A stretch of DNA of 34,328 nucleotides from Methylomicrobium sp. (GCA_018333785.1 JAGXSU010000143.1:1-34328); one strand, 5' to 3'. Shown: positions 1 through 8,213, numbered from the stretch's first letter. Made by a program: numbers and translations. Notes: a model not told the origin generated them from the sequence alone.

Positions 1-2
1 TA

Positions 3-524
3 GATTACGGTCTTTATGCTCTGTTCAATGGTAAAGGAACATTTTCTACCGTAGGTTCTGAAACTGCCTTCACATTTACAGATGCTATCTTCGATTTGTA
101 TTACGATGCTGATGTAGATACTGCTTACAATGCACCTTTAACAGCCAGTTTTACCGACCCTACTAAGCAATGGTCTACAATTAATGACGCAGATGATCTG
201 AAAATAGCTACCGGTAGTCTGGTAGTAGGAACGGGTGAAGTTGATAGTTCCTGCGTAGGTTTAAATTGCGGTAGTTTCGGAACAACTTTATCCTTTGAGC
301 TTGTTAATCCTGACGGTCCTAAATTCTTTACGGCACCTAACCCTTTCTACGATCTGACTTTGAATGCTGGACAGTTTAACGCTTTCCCTGTAGTGGCAGG
401 CACAACAACAACAATCAATGGTTCAATGGATGTTGTTTTCCAAAACAGTGTTCCAGAGCCCGCTACTGTTGCCCTGATGGGTCTAGGTTTACTCGGTTTA
501 GGCTTGCGTCGTCGCAAAGCTTAA
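3..524 (+). CDS. PEP-CTERM sorting domain protein, 3' part only
   Basis: The reading frame is open from the left edge (first whole codon at 3), so the start and any signal peptide lie outside the window; a TTG at 96 is only an internal codon. The visible 173 residues are rich in Gly, Thr, Asp and Phe, as in secreted beta-rich surface proteins. They end in a classical PEP-CTERM signal: a VPEP motif, a hydrophobic Leu/Gly stretch and a terminal RRRK cluster. Proteins with this tail are exported, recognised by exosortase at the inner membrane and released to the cell surface or biofilm matrix (family knowledge). Repeated Leu-Tyr-Asp and Gly-Thr-Gly segments are vaguely reminiscent of the floc-associated PepA group, but this is not secure. 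A strong terminator follows at once, so it is the last gene of its transcript. The two acyltransferases downstream belong to a family that co-occurs with the PEP-CTERM/exosortase system. Confidence 0.9.
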   Translation, partial: DYGLYALFNGKGTFSTVGSETAFTFTDAIFDLYYDADVDTAYNAPLTASFTDPTKQWSTINDADDLKIATGSLVVGTGEVDSSCVGLNCGSFGTTLSFELVNPDGPKFFTAPNPFYDLTLNAGQFNAFPVVAGTTTTINGSMDVVFQNSVPEPATVALMGLGLLGLGLRRRKA

Positions 525-543
525 TATTGAGCTGAAATTAAAG

Positions 544-579
544 AAAACCCTCAAGGATCACTCTTTGAGGGTTTTTTTT
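544..579 (+). terminator. Rho-independent terminator after the PEP-CTERM gene
   Basis: An 11-bp perfect stem (544-554 pairs with 565-575) with a 10-nt loop runs into an eight-T tract, 20 bases after the stop codon. Confidence 0.92.
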
Positions 580-659
580 CGCTTAAATAAATTACTTTAA
601 AAGCATAAAAATTCTTTTTAATCATTTTTTAATTTGCGTTTAATAAAACCTTAATGGTT

Positions 660-675
660 TGTGAATAAAGTCACA
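660..675 (+). promoter_or_regulatory. CRP-like operator with a TATAAT box downstream
   Basis: TGTGA (660-664), six bases, then TCACA (671-675) is a perfect match to the core of the E. coli CRP/Vfr site. A TATAAT at 690-695 lies 14 bases further on and 20 bases before the start codon of the acyltransferase gene. No good -35 box is visible at the right distance, as is usual at activator-dependent promoters. The site centre would be near -35 relative to a start at about 702, not the canonical -41.5, so whether it activates or represses is open. Confidence 0.5.
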
Positions 676-715
676 CTTTGTCAGCTAATTATAATGTCCA
701 GGCAGAGAGGTGGTT

Positions 716-1483
716 ATGCAAGAGGGAGTAAGATTTGCGGAGCAAGAGGATGATTTGCGTGCTTGCTTTAAGCTTAGGTACCGTGTGTACGTGGAAAACA
801 TGGGGAGACTTTCGGATAAAAGCGATCACATCAACAAGGAGTTGTATGATGAGTTTGATGATAGAGCCAGAGTTCTGATCGCCGTTAAAAAGGGTAAGAC
901 TATAGGTACGCTGAGATTGTGCTGGGGAGGGGATGCACCTTTTGCCGGTTCGATGCTATCGGATTACCGGCTCATTCCATTTCTCAAGCAGATTCAGAAG
1001 GAAAAAATTTGTATTGTCGAAAGACTCATGATCGATCCTGATTGCCGAGGGTCGTCTCTGGTCGTTCGTATGTACAAAGAAGTGATGCATTTCGTGCTTC
1101 AGCATAAAGCTGAAGTGGTATTGCTCAATTGTGAATTGCATAATTTAAATGCCTATCTAAAACTGGGCTTTAGGGCTTTTGGTGATGTTTACGACTATCC
1201 GAGCATAGGACCTGTTGTTCCGATGGCTTTAATCGTTGGGGATTATGATCATCTCGTATCAGTTGGTTCCCCTGTTGCCTATTTGATTTCAAGCCGGGAC
1301 GTTCAATATTGCTGCAAAACAGCAGAAATCAAGAAAGTCGTGTTAAATGAAACACCTCTCTCAGCCGATAATGCTCTACCCATTATTCAAAAACTCAAAA
1401 ATTTAAATAAAGCCAGAAAATCTTTGGTTAATAACAGAACGTTTCAATTCTCTGAGCGTTTACAGCTTAGATTGAGTGCTTAA
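716..1483 (+). CDS. PEP-CTERM/exosortase-associated acyltransferase (GNAT / N-acyl amino acid synthase-like)
   Basis: 255 residues. The N-terminal 200 residues resemble the autoinducer-synthase-like GNAT proteins found with exosortase systems. They show an early RYRVYVE segment, IGTLRL, the CIVERLMID strand followed by a basic RGSS loop (the likely acyl-thioester pyrophosphate loop), and YLKLGFR. Family members transfer a fatty acyl group from acyl-ACP or acyl-CoA to an amino acid or similar amine; the product here cannot be read from the sequence. I chose ATG 716 because an AGAGAGG ribosome site lies 5 bases upstream and because the start then aligns with the paralogue downstream; GTG 710 is in frame but overlaps that site. 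About half the residues match the next gene, so the two are tandem duplicates. The last 50 residues are basic and unlike the partner. A CRP-like site precedes it. Confidence 0.8.
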   Translation: MQEGVRFAEQEDDLRACFKLRYRVYVENMGRLSDKSDHINKELYDEFDDRARVLIAVKKGKTIGTLRLCWGGDAPFAGSMLSDYRLIPFLKQIQKEKICIVERLMIDPDCRGSSLVVRMYKEVMHFVLQHKAEVVLLNCELHNLNAYLKLGFRAFGDVYDYPSIGPVVPMALIVGDYDHLVSVGSPVAYLISSRDVQYCCKTAEIKKVVLNETPLSADNALPIIQKLKNLNKARKSLVNNRTFQFSERLQLRLSA

Positions 1484-1549
1484 TATTTTTTTGGATATTT
1501 TTTTTAAATAAAAGCAGAAATGTGATTGAGTCTGTAAAAATAATACCTG

Positions 1550-1602
1550 AGTCTATTAGACTATTCCTTGTATCTGAAAGCAATAATTTAGTCCCAGACT
1601 AA
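1550..1602 (+). promoter_or_regulatory. Clustered AGTCT/AGACT palindromes before the second acyltransferase
   Basis: AGTCTA-T-TAGACT (1550-1562) is a perfect palindrome. TAGTC-CCA-GACTA (1589-1601) is a second one built on the same half site, and another GAGTCT lies near 1527. They fill the short gap before the start codon and could bind a dimeric regulator. There is no recognisable strong promoter here. Confidence 0.35.
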
Positions 1603-1606
1603 CTAA

Positions 1607-2746
1607 ATGGTGAATTCAATGGAAGATGGCGTTAGATTTGCAGAAACCGAAGAGGAATTAAGGGCTTCCTACCAGCTGCGTTACAAAGTTTACGTAGAAT
1701 GTATGGGGCGGCTTAAAGATAAAAGTAATCACGAGCTGAAAGAGTTGCGTGATGAATACGATAAAAACGCCAGAGCAGTTGTTGCTATCAAAGACGGTCA
1801 GCCTATAGGAACGTTAAGGCTTTTTTGGGGCGGCGACGCGCCTTTTACAGATTCGTTGAAAGAAGCCTACAGCCTGAATTCATTTCTCGATATACTTCAA
1901 GAAAAAGACATTTGCATCGTAGAGCGCTTGATGGTTGATGAAAAGCATCGAGGTTCATCCACCACGCTAAGGATGTACAAGGAGGTCATGCACTTTGTGC
2001 TCGACAAAAAAGCTGAAGCAGTTTTTTTGGATTGTGAACCCCATCATCTTAACTCATATCTAAAACTGGGTTTTCGCCCTTTTACACATACCTATTCTTA
2101 TCCCGGTATTGGCTTGGTTATCCCTATGGTGCTGATTGCTGGCGATTACGAGCACTTTAAATTAGTCGGTTCACCTTTTGGGATGTTGACTCGAGAAGAC
2201 GATCTGGTCCATTGTCGACACACTGAACAGTTGCTGCATATTACAGAGCAAAGAACCAATATTCTCAGCCAAGCATCAAGCAACCAGGCTGAGTTTTTAA
2301 AAAACATTTATGATCAAACGGATTTGTTAATCAGTGATAAGCCAAAAATATTTGATGAATTAACCGAGGATGAGTTACGGCGTGTAATTGAGAGGAGTCA
2401 TATTATCGATTGTATGCCGGGCGACCATATCATTGAGAAAAATAATGCCGCTAAAACGCTATTCGTATTACTCTCTGGTGTTGTTGAGGTAAGAAGAAAT
2501 GGTCAGTTGCTGGCAATAATTACACCGGGTGAAGTGATTGGTGAAATTGCTTATTTTCTGAACATTCCTCGTTCTGCCAATGTTACCGCCGCCACCGAAA
2601 ATGTCAGATTGCTTAGTCTTGATGAACCTTCTATGACCCGGCTGCTTAAATATGAAAGTGCTTTGGCGAATAAAGTCCTTATGAACATGTGTCGCAGTTT
2701 GTGTTCAAGAGTCATCAGTGGCGTTGAAATATCAGATTTAAGATGA
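1607..2746 (+). CDS. GNAT/N-acyl amino acid synthase-like protein fused to a cyclic nucleotide-binding domain
   Basis: 379 residues from ATG 1607. An in-frame ATG at 1619 aligns exactly with the start of the upstream paralogue and may be the true start; neither has a clear ribosome site. Residues about 1-210 repeat the acyltransferase fold of the upstream gene (RYKVYVE, IGTLRL, CIVERLMVD, RGSS, YLKLGFR). Residues about 250-370 form a cNMP-binding/CRP-type beta roll. The segment GEVIGEIA followed by IPRSANVTA carries the Gly-Glu pair and the Arg-Ser-Ala that hold the ribose and phosphate of cAMP or cGMP in this superfamily, so binding looks possible. No DNA-binding helix follows, so the domain probably controls the enzyme rather than a promoter. 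The fusion suggests acyl transfer gated by a cyclic nucleotide (inference). The 3' end is convergent with the TPR gene; only a weak hairpin (2753-2775) separates them. Confidence 0.82.
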   Translation: MVNSMEDGVRFAETEEELRASYQLRYKVYVECMGRLKDKSNHELKELRDEYDKNARAVVAIKDGQPIGTLRLFWGGDAPFTDSLKEAYSLNSFLDILQEKDICIVERLMVDEKHRGSSTTLRMYKEVMHFVLDKKAEAVFLDCEPHHLNSYLKLGFRPFTHTYSYPGIGLVIPMVLIAGDYEHFKLVGSPFGMLTREDDLVHCRHTEQLLHITEQRTNILSQASSNQAEFLKNIYDQTDLLISDKPKIFDELTEDELRRVIERSHIIDCMPGDHIIEKNNAAKTLFVLLSGVVEVRRNGQLLAIITPGEVIGEIAYFLNIPRSANVTAATENVRLLSLDEPSMTRLLKYESALANKVLMNMCRSLCSRVISGVEISDLR

Positions 2747-2795
2747 ATTATCCGCTAATCATCCTTGATTTAGCGTAATAAACCCCGTTTATCTT

Positions 2796-4487
2796 TTATT
2801 TTCTTTTGAGTTCATTCAGCAGGCCTACTGCCGATTCTTTAGTTGTGAACTTATCCTGTATAGAAACAATTTTTTCTAATATTTCAATTGCGGTATTTGT
2901 ATTGCCGTTGGCTTCATAAGCTTTGGCAAGATGAAATTGAATGTCATAGGCAGTTGGAGCTAACTCCGCTGCTTTCTTTAAAGTCTCCAACGCTTCTTTA
3001 TTTTGGCCTTGTTTAAGTAGAGAGGTTCCATAAGTGTCAGCTATAGCGGCTGAGTTGGGTGATTTGCTGTAGGCTTGTTTGGCATAATCAAGCGATTTCG
3101 GGTCGTTTTGATCTTGATAAAGCATGGCTAGATTGTTAAGTACAATTGCATTATCCGGTTTTTCTTTCAGGATAAATTGATAGTGGGACTCCGCTTTAGG
3201 GTAGTTTTTTTGGACATGGAATAAACTGGCTAATTTGAAGTGTGCATCGAGGTCTTGGTTATTCTTGTCAAGATAAGTTTCCAACATATTGATTGCTTCG
3301 TCAGTTTTTCCTTGTGTAGAAAGCAAGCTGACAATGTTGTTTAACAGCTTTGGGGTGGGTTGGATTTTGTAAGCTTGTTGATTGATATCCAGTGCTTTTT
3401 CGAGTTCATTTTGGGCAAGATATACATCGGCTTTTAGCATTTTACCTACGGCCAATTTCGGAAATTGCGCTTCAATGTAGTTAGCTTGATTCAAAGCTTC
3501 TTCGTAATTTTTGGTTTTGATCAGAAAAGCAGTTTTAAGTGTTAATGCGGGGCCGTTATTAGGATCAATTTTCAAAGCCTGATTGATTAAATCAAGTGCT
3601 GCTTTTTGTTTATCCTCCTGTCCCCCAGTTAGTTGGGCGAGAAAAAGACGATGGTCTATATCTTTATCATCCTGGTTAATAATTTTTAAAAGTGTTTGTT
3701 CACCTTCTTGCTGTTTTTTATTAAGAATTTGAGCTTTTGCGAGTAAAGAAAGTGACTGCTTGTCATTCGGGTAGTTTTTCGCCAGGTTTTGAGTAAGGGT
3801 GAGAGCTTTTTCAGGCTGTTTTTTTAGTAAATAAAATTTTAACAAGTTCTCAGTAACCTGGGCCTCAAGGTTTTTATCTCCCTTCACTTGATTAAGCGCA
3901 GTCGATAAAGCGTTTTCTACTTCTTGATCATTTTTTTGTTTATAAGCGATATCTGCTTTTAAAAAATAAGCTTTGATTAGCTTTGGATTTAGCGCTAAGG
4001 CTTTGTCTGCAGCGTCTCCGGCCGATTTAAAGTCATTGGTTTCTAAACTGACGGTTGCTAGACCTAAAAGAGCGATCTGACTGTTCGGGTTTAACTTAAG
4101 TGCTTGTTCATAGCTTTTCACCGCTCCCTGGGGATTCTTTTTCAAGGTTTGCAAGAGAGCTTGTAAGCTGTGATATTCTGATTCTTCGGGGTATTGCTTA
4201 AGCAAGGCTTTGACTTTTTCCTCGGCCTTATCGAGTTTGTTCTGTTTAACAAGTTCAAGTACACTTTGATAGCTTTCTTTTTTTTCGTCCACTTCAGATG
4301 ATTGGAATGATTCTAGGATTGAAAATCCTTGGTCTGTTTCGGTGTTAACCTGAGGTTTGTCAAATAAATCATCACTCTTAATGTCAAAGTTTGCCGCTTG
4401 GCTCGTTGATAAAATGGACAGGAATGTCAGGGTAACAGCTAAAGTGGACGGGTATTTTTTAATTATTGGTTTCATTTGATTTCTCAT
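2796..4487 (-). CDS. Exported TPR-repeat protein
   Basis: 563 residues from ATG 4487, or 559 from the in-frame ATG at 4475. The latter has a GAGA ribosome site just upstream and gives a cleaner signal peptide: two lysines, a hydrophobic core and an STSQA cleavage site. The mature protein has a short charged linker and then about twelve tetratricopeptide repeats with the usual A-LxP-N-A and Y-A signatures, for example ALKLNPNSQIALLGLA. Such proteins are periplasmic or envelope-associated scaffolds. The larger PEP-CTERM-system TPR lipoprotein PrsT is a possible relative, given the PEP-CTERM setting. However, this protein is clearly shorter and has no lipobox cysteine, so I do not use that name. 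It is convergent with the cyclic-nucleotide-binding acyltransferase gene. Confidence 0.8.
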   Translation of the reverse strand: MRNQMKPIIKKYPSTLAVTLTFLSILSTSQAANFDIKSDDLFDKPQVNTETDQGFSILESFQSSEVDEKKESYQSVLELVKQNKLDKAEEKVKALLKQYPEESEYHSLQALLQTLKKNPQGAVKSYEQALKLNPNSQIALLGLATVSLETNDFKSAGDAADKALALNPKLIKAYFLKADIAYKQKNDQEVENALSTALNQVKGDKNLEAQVTENLLKFYLLKKQPEKALTLTQNLAKNYPNDKQSLSLLAKAQILNKKQQEGEQTLLKIINQDDKDIDHRLFLAQLTGGQEDKQKAALDLINQALKIDPNNGPALTLKTAFLIKTKNYEEALNQANYIEAQFPKLAVGKMLKADVYLAQNELEKALDINQQAYKIQPTPKLLNNIVSLLSTQGKTDEAINMLETYLDKNNQDLDAHFKLASLFHVQKNYPKAESHYQFILKEKPDNAIVLNNLAMLYQDQNDPKSLDYAKQAYSKSPNSAAIADTYGTSLLKQGQNKEALETLKKAAELAPTAYDIQFHLAKAYEANGNTNTAIEILEKIVSIQDKFTTKESAVGLLNELKRK

Positions 4488-4904
4488 GGATAAAAACTAA
4501 ATTGTAAGTTATGAAGGTATTTACGAAAGGCCAGTTTTCTGGATTTAATAGCATGGAAGTGAGGTATTAATAAAATGATCACAAAAATAGCTGCCTCAAT
4601 GTTTGTTTTCTATTTATATTGAACCCTATCACTATGTGGTTGTGGTGAGCAATAGTAATAATATTTGTAGTGTCGGCTTTTTTCTCTAGATTCTTACTTG
4701 GTTGAATCCGCGATGATTTAAAAGAATCGAATTTGGAGTATGAAAAGCACTTGCTATTTTATTGTGTTTTATCTTTTGTATTGATTGCATATTCATATAT
4801 GTCGATGAAAATTATATTGAATAAGTATAGTCATTGATTTTATTGCTAACAGGGTTCAGCACCGTTACTTTTATCTACTATTTGCTATTTCAAGAGGTTT
4901 CAAA
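4488..4904. other. AT-rich intergenic region without a recognised gene
   Basis: 417 bases between the divergent TPR gene and the first coiled-coil gene. Stop codons are frequent in all frames and no convincing small ORF with a ribosome site was found. It must hold the promoters of both neighbours, but I could not pick out a -35/-10 pair with confidence. Confidence 0.6.
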
Positions 4905-5360
4905 ATGGCACTCGGCCAAGAAGATCTGATTCAAATTCAACAGCTGATCGACAAAACTCTGGCTGCGCGGCCGGAAGTGGTTAATGCCAATGTCCGTTAC
5001 GAGTTGGATATTCGAGAACGTATCGTGCGCGTCGAAGAAGAGCTCAAGCACCAGCGAGAGCTGATGCTGCAAGGATTTGAAAATAGCAATAAACGTTTTG
5101 AAGACGTTAATAGGCATTTTGATGAGGCGCGCGCTGATGTGAACAAGCGTTTTGAAGAAATGCGTGCTGACATGAATAAGCGTTTTGAGCAGGTGGATAA
5201 ACGCTTTGAACAAGTAGATAAGCGTTTTGAGCAGGTCGATAAGCGCTTTGAGCAAATTGAAAAACACTTGACCATCATTACTCAGCGTATGGACAGGTTC
5301 ATGTTCTGGTCGTTGGGATTGACCGTTTCAGCCGTTATTGCTATCGTTAAACTGACGTGA
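4905..5360 (+). CDS. Heptad-repeat coiled-coil protein with a C-terminal membrane anchor (copy 1)
   Basis: 151 residues; function unknown. A short N-terminal helix (MALGQEDLIQIQ) and an acidic/basic helix lead into a regular coiled coil at about residues 45-125. It contains NKRFEDVN, then NKRFEEM, then four consecutive heptads of the KRFEQVD type, with Phe and Val at the a/d positions. A single transmembrane helix (FWSLGLTVSAVIAIV) follows and only three residues remain, so it looks tail-anchored with the coil in the cytoplasm. An AAGAGG ribosome site lies 7 bases before ATG 4905. The downstream gene is an almost identical duplicate, and the conserved block extends about 20 bases upstream of the start in both. 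Long open frames on the opposite strand are by-products of the repeat. Confidence 0.75.
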   Translation: MALGQEDLIQIQQLIDKTLAARPEVVNANVRYELDIRERIVRVEEELKHQRELMLQGFENSNKRFEDVNRHFDEARADVNKRFEEMRADMNKRFEQVDKRFEQVDKRFEQVDKRFEQIEKHLTIITQRMDRFMFWSLGLTVSAVIAIVKLT

Positions 5361-5411
5361 TACGTAGTTTTTGGGTGTTTAGTTCCAGCCAGAAGTTATT
5401 GTTAATCCAGA

Positions 5412-5487
5412 CTGCATGGATGGCTCGAGGCATCCCATCCCTGGCATTGGATGCCCGTATCCGGATGGGCATGACGGGGCTTGTGAC
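5412..5487. repeat. Degenerate copy of a dispersed intergenic repeat
   Basis: This stretch shares the blocks ATCCAG, CATGGATGGCT, TGGAT and the CCGG...ATGACGG end with the better copies near 14.7 kb and 18.9 kb, including the order of the blocks. It contains the nested palindrome GATGCCCGTATCCGGATGGGCAT. It lies between the two coiled-coil duplicates. Confidence 0.5.
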
Positions 5488-5568
5488 TTTAAGCTGAAAT
5501 ATATTGCTTAATCAGGATCCAGGTTGATCTGGCGAGTATGCCGATGTACTTATTTCAAGAGGTTTCAA

Positions 5569-6087
5569 ATGGCACTGGGCCAAGAAGATCTGATACAAAT
5601 TCAAGAACTGATCGATAAAACTCTGGCTACGCGACCGGAAGTGGTTAATGCCAATGTCCGTTATGAGCTAGATATTCGAGAGCGTATCGTGCGCGTCGAA
5701 GAAGAACTCAAGCACCAGCGAGAGCTGATGCTGCAAGGATTTGAAAATAGCAATAAACGTTTTGAAGACGTTAATAGGCATTTTGATGAGGCGCGCGCTG
5801 ATGTGAACAAGCGTTTTGAAGAAATGCGTGCTGACATGAATAAGCGCTTTGAGCAGGTGGATAAACGCTTTGAACAAGTAGATAAGCACTTTGAGCAGGT
5901 GGATAAACGCTTTGAACAAGTGGATAAACGTTTTGAGCAGGTGGATAAGCGCTTTGAGCAAGCTGATAAGCATTTTGAGCAAATTGAAAAACACCTGACC
6001 ATCATTACCCAGCGTATGGACAGGTTCATGTTCTGGTCATTAGGTTTGACCGTTTCAGCCGTTATCGCTATCGTTAAACTGACTTGA
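5569..6087 (+). CDS. Heptad-repeat coiled-coil protein with a C-terminal membrane anchor (copy 2, expanded)
   Basis: 172 residues. ATG 5569 is chosen because AAGAGG lies 6 bases upstream and the N-terminus MALGQEDLIQIQ then matches copy 1; the open frame extends to 5524 but without a ribosome site. The sequence is nearly identical to copy 1 before and after the repeat, including the C-terminal transmembrane helix. It has seven consecutive KRFEQVD-type heptads instead of four, exactly 63 bases more. Some units vary (KHFEQVD, KRFEQAD), so the array has partly diverged after expansion. The cellular role is unknown; a membrane-tethered coiled-coil oligomer is the most one can say. The stop is followed by a convergent hairpin shared with the helicase gene. 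Confidence 0.75.
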   Translation: MALGQEDLIQIQELIDKTLATRPEVVNANVRYELDIRERIVRVEEELKHQRELMLQGFENSNKRFEDVNRHFDEARADVNKRFEEMRADMNKRFEQVDKRFEQVDKHFEQVDKRFEQVDKRFEQVDKRFEQADKHFEQIEKHLTIITQRMDRFMFWSLGLTVSAVIAIVKLT

Positions 6088-6137
6088 GGTCTTTTCTTGC
6101 CAGCCCTTTGCGCTTTTGATTATTTTTAGTTCAAAGA

Positions 6138-6167
6138 ATGACATTTGTTCGTAGTTTCAAATGTCAT
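6138..6167. terminator. Inverted repeat between convergent genes
   Basis: ATGACATTTG (6138-6147) and CAAATGTCAT (6158-6167) form a perfect 10-bp stem with a 10-nt loop midway between two convergent genes. There is no T tract on either side, so it may instead be a protein-binding site. Confidence 0.45.
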
Positions 6168-6201
6168 CCAATAGATTTCCAGCTTCAATCGTTTTTTAAC
6201 A

Positions 6202-7950
6202 TCACTCTTGCGGACGCTTGCTCTTTTTGGACGTCGAGCTCATTCTTTTTTTGCTTTTGTCTTTACTGACTAGCTCGCCCATTCTGGAAATATTAAGAGG
6301 CAGTCCGGCGACGCGTACTTTCTTCAGGTCATTAAACAAGTCTTTGGGCATGCCGGCCGGCAGCTCAACAGTACTGTAATTCTCTTCAATTTTAATGCGC
6401 GCAATATGATCGCCGTCCAAGCCTGTTTCGTTAGCGATTGCGCCTACGATATTGCCGGGTTTAACGCCATGGGTACGGCCGACTTCTATTCGATAGGTTT
6501 CCATTTCTACATCACTTTCCCCGCTGCGTCTCGGTTTACGGTCGCTACGGTCACGCGCAGGTCTGTCGCTGTTGTCAAATTTTGAAGGGCGGCTTTCGCT
6601 GGGTTCTCTTGTGCTTTTTGGCGGATTTTTGATCAGTAAAGGTGTGTCACCTTGGACAATTTTAGCCAATGCTGAAGCAATTTGGATGGCGGAAACATTA
6701 TGTTCCGTTTGGTATTGTTCCATCAGTTGAGTAAAGAAACTCAATTCTTCAGCCGCCAGCGTGTCAGTAATGCGTTGTTTGAATCGGCTGATTCTTTTGT
6801 TGTTGATGACTTCTGTTGAAGGCAATCCCATTTCTTCCACTTTTTGCCGGGTCGCTTTTTCTATGTTGCTGAGCAAGCGTCTTTCGCGTGGCGAAACAAA
6901 TAAAATGGCGTCACCGGTGCGGCCTGCGCGACCTGTGCGGCCTATGCGATGGATATAGGCTTCGGTGTCATAAGGAATGTCGTAGTTGATAACGTGGCTG
7001 ATACGTTCCACATCCAATCCGCGTGCAGCGACATCGGTAGCAACCAGGATATCGAGCTGACCGTTTTTAATGTGGGCGATGGTTCGTTCTCTTAAAGCCT
7101 GAGACATATCTCCGTTGATTGCAGAGGCTGAGTAACCGCGGGCTTCCAGTTTTTCGGCAAGTTCGATCGTCGCAGTTTTGGTGCGAACGAAAATGATGAT
7201 GCCGTCAAATGTCTCGGATTCAAGAATGCGCGTAAGGGCGTCCAGCTTATGAATACCGCTGACCAGCCAATAACGCTGGCGAATGGTTTCTGCAGTAGAG
7301 GTGCGAACTTTTACGGTAATTTCTTCGGGATTGTTGAGATGGGTTTGCGCAATTTTGCGGATTACCGCTGGCATGGTTGCCGAAAATAAAGCAATTTGAC
7401 GCTTTTTAGGGGTTTGTTCCAATACCCATTCAACATCATCAATAAAGCCCATGCGCAGCATTTCATCGGCTTCATCAAGAACCAGACAGGTCAGCGCATC
7501 CAGTTTTAGAGTACCTTTGCGCATGTGATCCATGACCCGGCCTGGCGTACCAACGATGACGTGCGGTCCGCGTTTCAGCTGTTTCAGCTGTGTGGTGTAA
7601 TCCTGGCCGCCGTAAATAGGCAGTACATGAAAGCCTTTTAAGTAAGTTGCATAGCGTTGAAACGCTTCAGCGACCTGGATAGCCAGTTCTCGTGTAGGGG
7701 CCAATACCAAAACCTGGGGTTCGGTTTTCTTTAAATCGATTTTTGACAGCAGCGGCAGTGCGAAGGCGGCTGTCTTGCCTGTTCCTGTTTGTGCTTGTCC
7801 CACCACGTCTCGGCCTTCGAGTACATAGGGGATGATTTGTGCTTGAATAGGGGAGGGAGATTCATAGCCAACATCATCCAGTGCTTTTAGCAGAGGTTCA
7901 ATCAGTGCTAATTCACGGAAAGTGGGGAAAGTTGAATCATCATTGGTCAT
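6202..7950 (-). CDS. deaD: ATP-dependent DEAD-box RNA helicase, DeaD/CsdA type
   Basis: 582 residues from ATG 7950. An AGGT ribosome site lies just upstream and the start MTNDDSTFPTF fits the family; the frame stays open to 8034 without such support. In order: Q motif (SPIQAQ), Walker A AQTGTGKT, PTRELA, GTPGR, the DEAD box, SAT, then the second RecA domain with ATDVAARGLD and HRIGRTGRAG. After a linker comes a DbpA/CsdA-type RNA-binding domain near residues 460-540 (YRIEVGRTHGVKPGNIVGAI). The tail is a basic Lys/Arg/Ser segment. All catalytic motifs are intact. The family unwinds short RNA duplexes in ribosome assembly and in RNA decay at low temperature. CsdA/DeaD is favoured over DbpA or RhlB because of the length, the linker and the basic tail. 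Confidence 0.93.
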   Translation of the reverse strand: MTNDDSTFPTFRELALIEPLLKALDDVGYESPSPIQAQIIPYVLEGRDVVGQAQTGTGKTAAFALPLLSKIDLKKTEPQVLVLAPTRELAIQVAEAFQRYATYLKGFHVLPIYGGQDYTTQLKQLKRGPHVIVGTPGRVMDHMRKGTLKLDALTCLVLDEADEMLRMGFIDDVEWVLEQTPKKRQIALFSATMPAVIRKIAQTHLNNPEEITVKVRTSTAETIRQRYWLVSGIHKLDALTRILESETFDGIIIFVRTKTATIELAEKLEARGYSASAINGDMSQALRERTIAHIKNGQLDILVATDVAARGLDVERISHVINYDIPYDTEAYIHRIGRTGRAGRTGDAILFVSPRERRLLSNIEKATRQKVEEMGLPSTEVINNKRISRFKQRITDTLAAEELSFFTQLMEQYQTEHNVSAIQIASALAKIVQGDTPLLIKNPPKSTREPSESRPSKFDNSDRPARDRSDRKPRRSGESDVEMETYRIEVGRTHGVKPGNIVGAIANETGLDGDHIARIKIEENYSTVELPAGMPKDLFNDLKKVRVAGLPLNISRMGELVSKDKSKKRMSSTSKKSKRPQE

Positions 7951-8096
7951 GCATTTACCTGTAAAATTGGATTGGCGCAACTGCGCGAGGGTTTTATGGG
8001 GAGAGATTATACCGTAATACCCGTTTTGCTGCATGTAGAATCAGATTGGCAAGTCTGTTTTGTTTTGTAGAAGATTGGTTTTATTGAAAAAATTAA

Positions 8097-8174
8097 GTTT
8101 GCCTATAATTTCGAAAACGGACTGCCATCGTATAAGGCGTCCCTGCCGGAACGACGGCAACTATTAATGCAAAC
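8097..8174. repeat. Short, degenerate MITE-like repeat element
   Basis: The segment begins GTTTGC and ends GCAAAC. Its right 35 bases, read on the minus strand, match the left end of the element at 14681 almost base for base (GTTTGCATTAATAGTTGCCG and onward). It looks like an internally deleted copy of the same family. Confidence 0.55.
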
Positions 8175-8184
8175 GATGCTGTTG

Positions 8185-8213
8185 AAGGTGGATGCGTTGT
8201 CGCTATCCACCTT
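8185..8213. repeat. Short palindromic repeat (hairpin)
   Basis: AAGGTGGAT (8185-8193) pairs perfectly with ATCCACCTT (8205-8213) around an 11-nt GC-containing loop. The GGTGGAT...ATCCACC form resembles palindromic units often scattered in gammaproteobacterial intergenic DNA. The helicase and dapA are divergent, so it is not in a terminator position. Confidence 0.5.

Noticed and set aside
4890-5994. Long minus-strand frames opposite both coiled-coil genes (LLKALI- and CSKRLST-type repeats)
   Set aside because: They are antisense images of the 21-bp repeats, lack ribosome sites and change composition with the frame; the plus-strand coils have good ribosome sites and a sensible domain plan.
7951-8034. 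N-terminal extension of the helicase
   Set aside because: No ribosome site and no similarity to DeaD proteins; ATG 7950 is preceded by AGGT.
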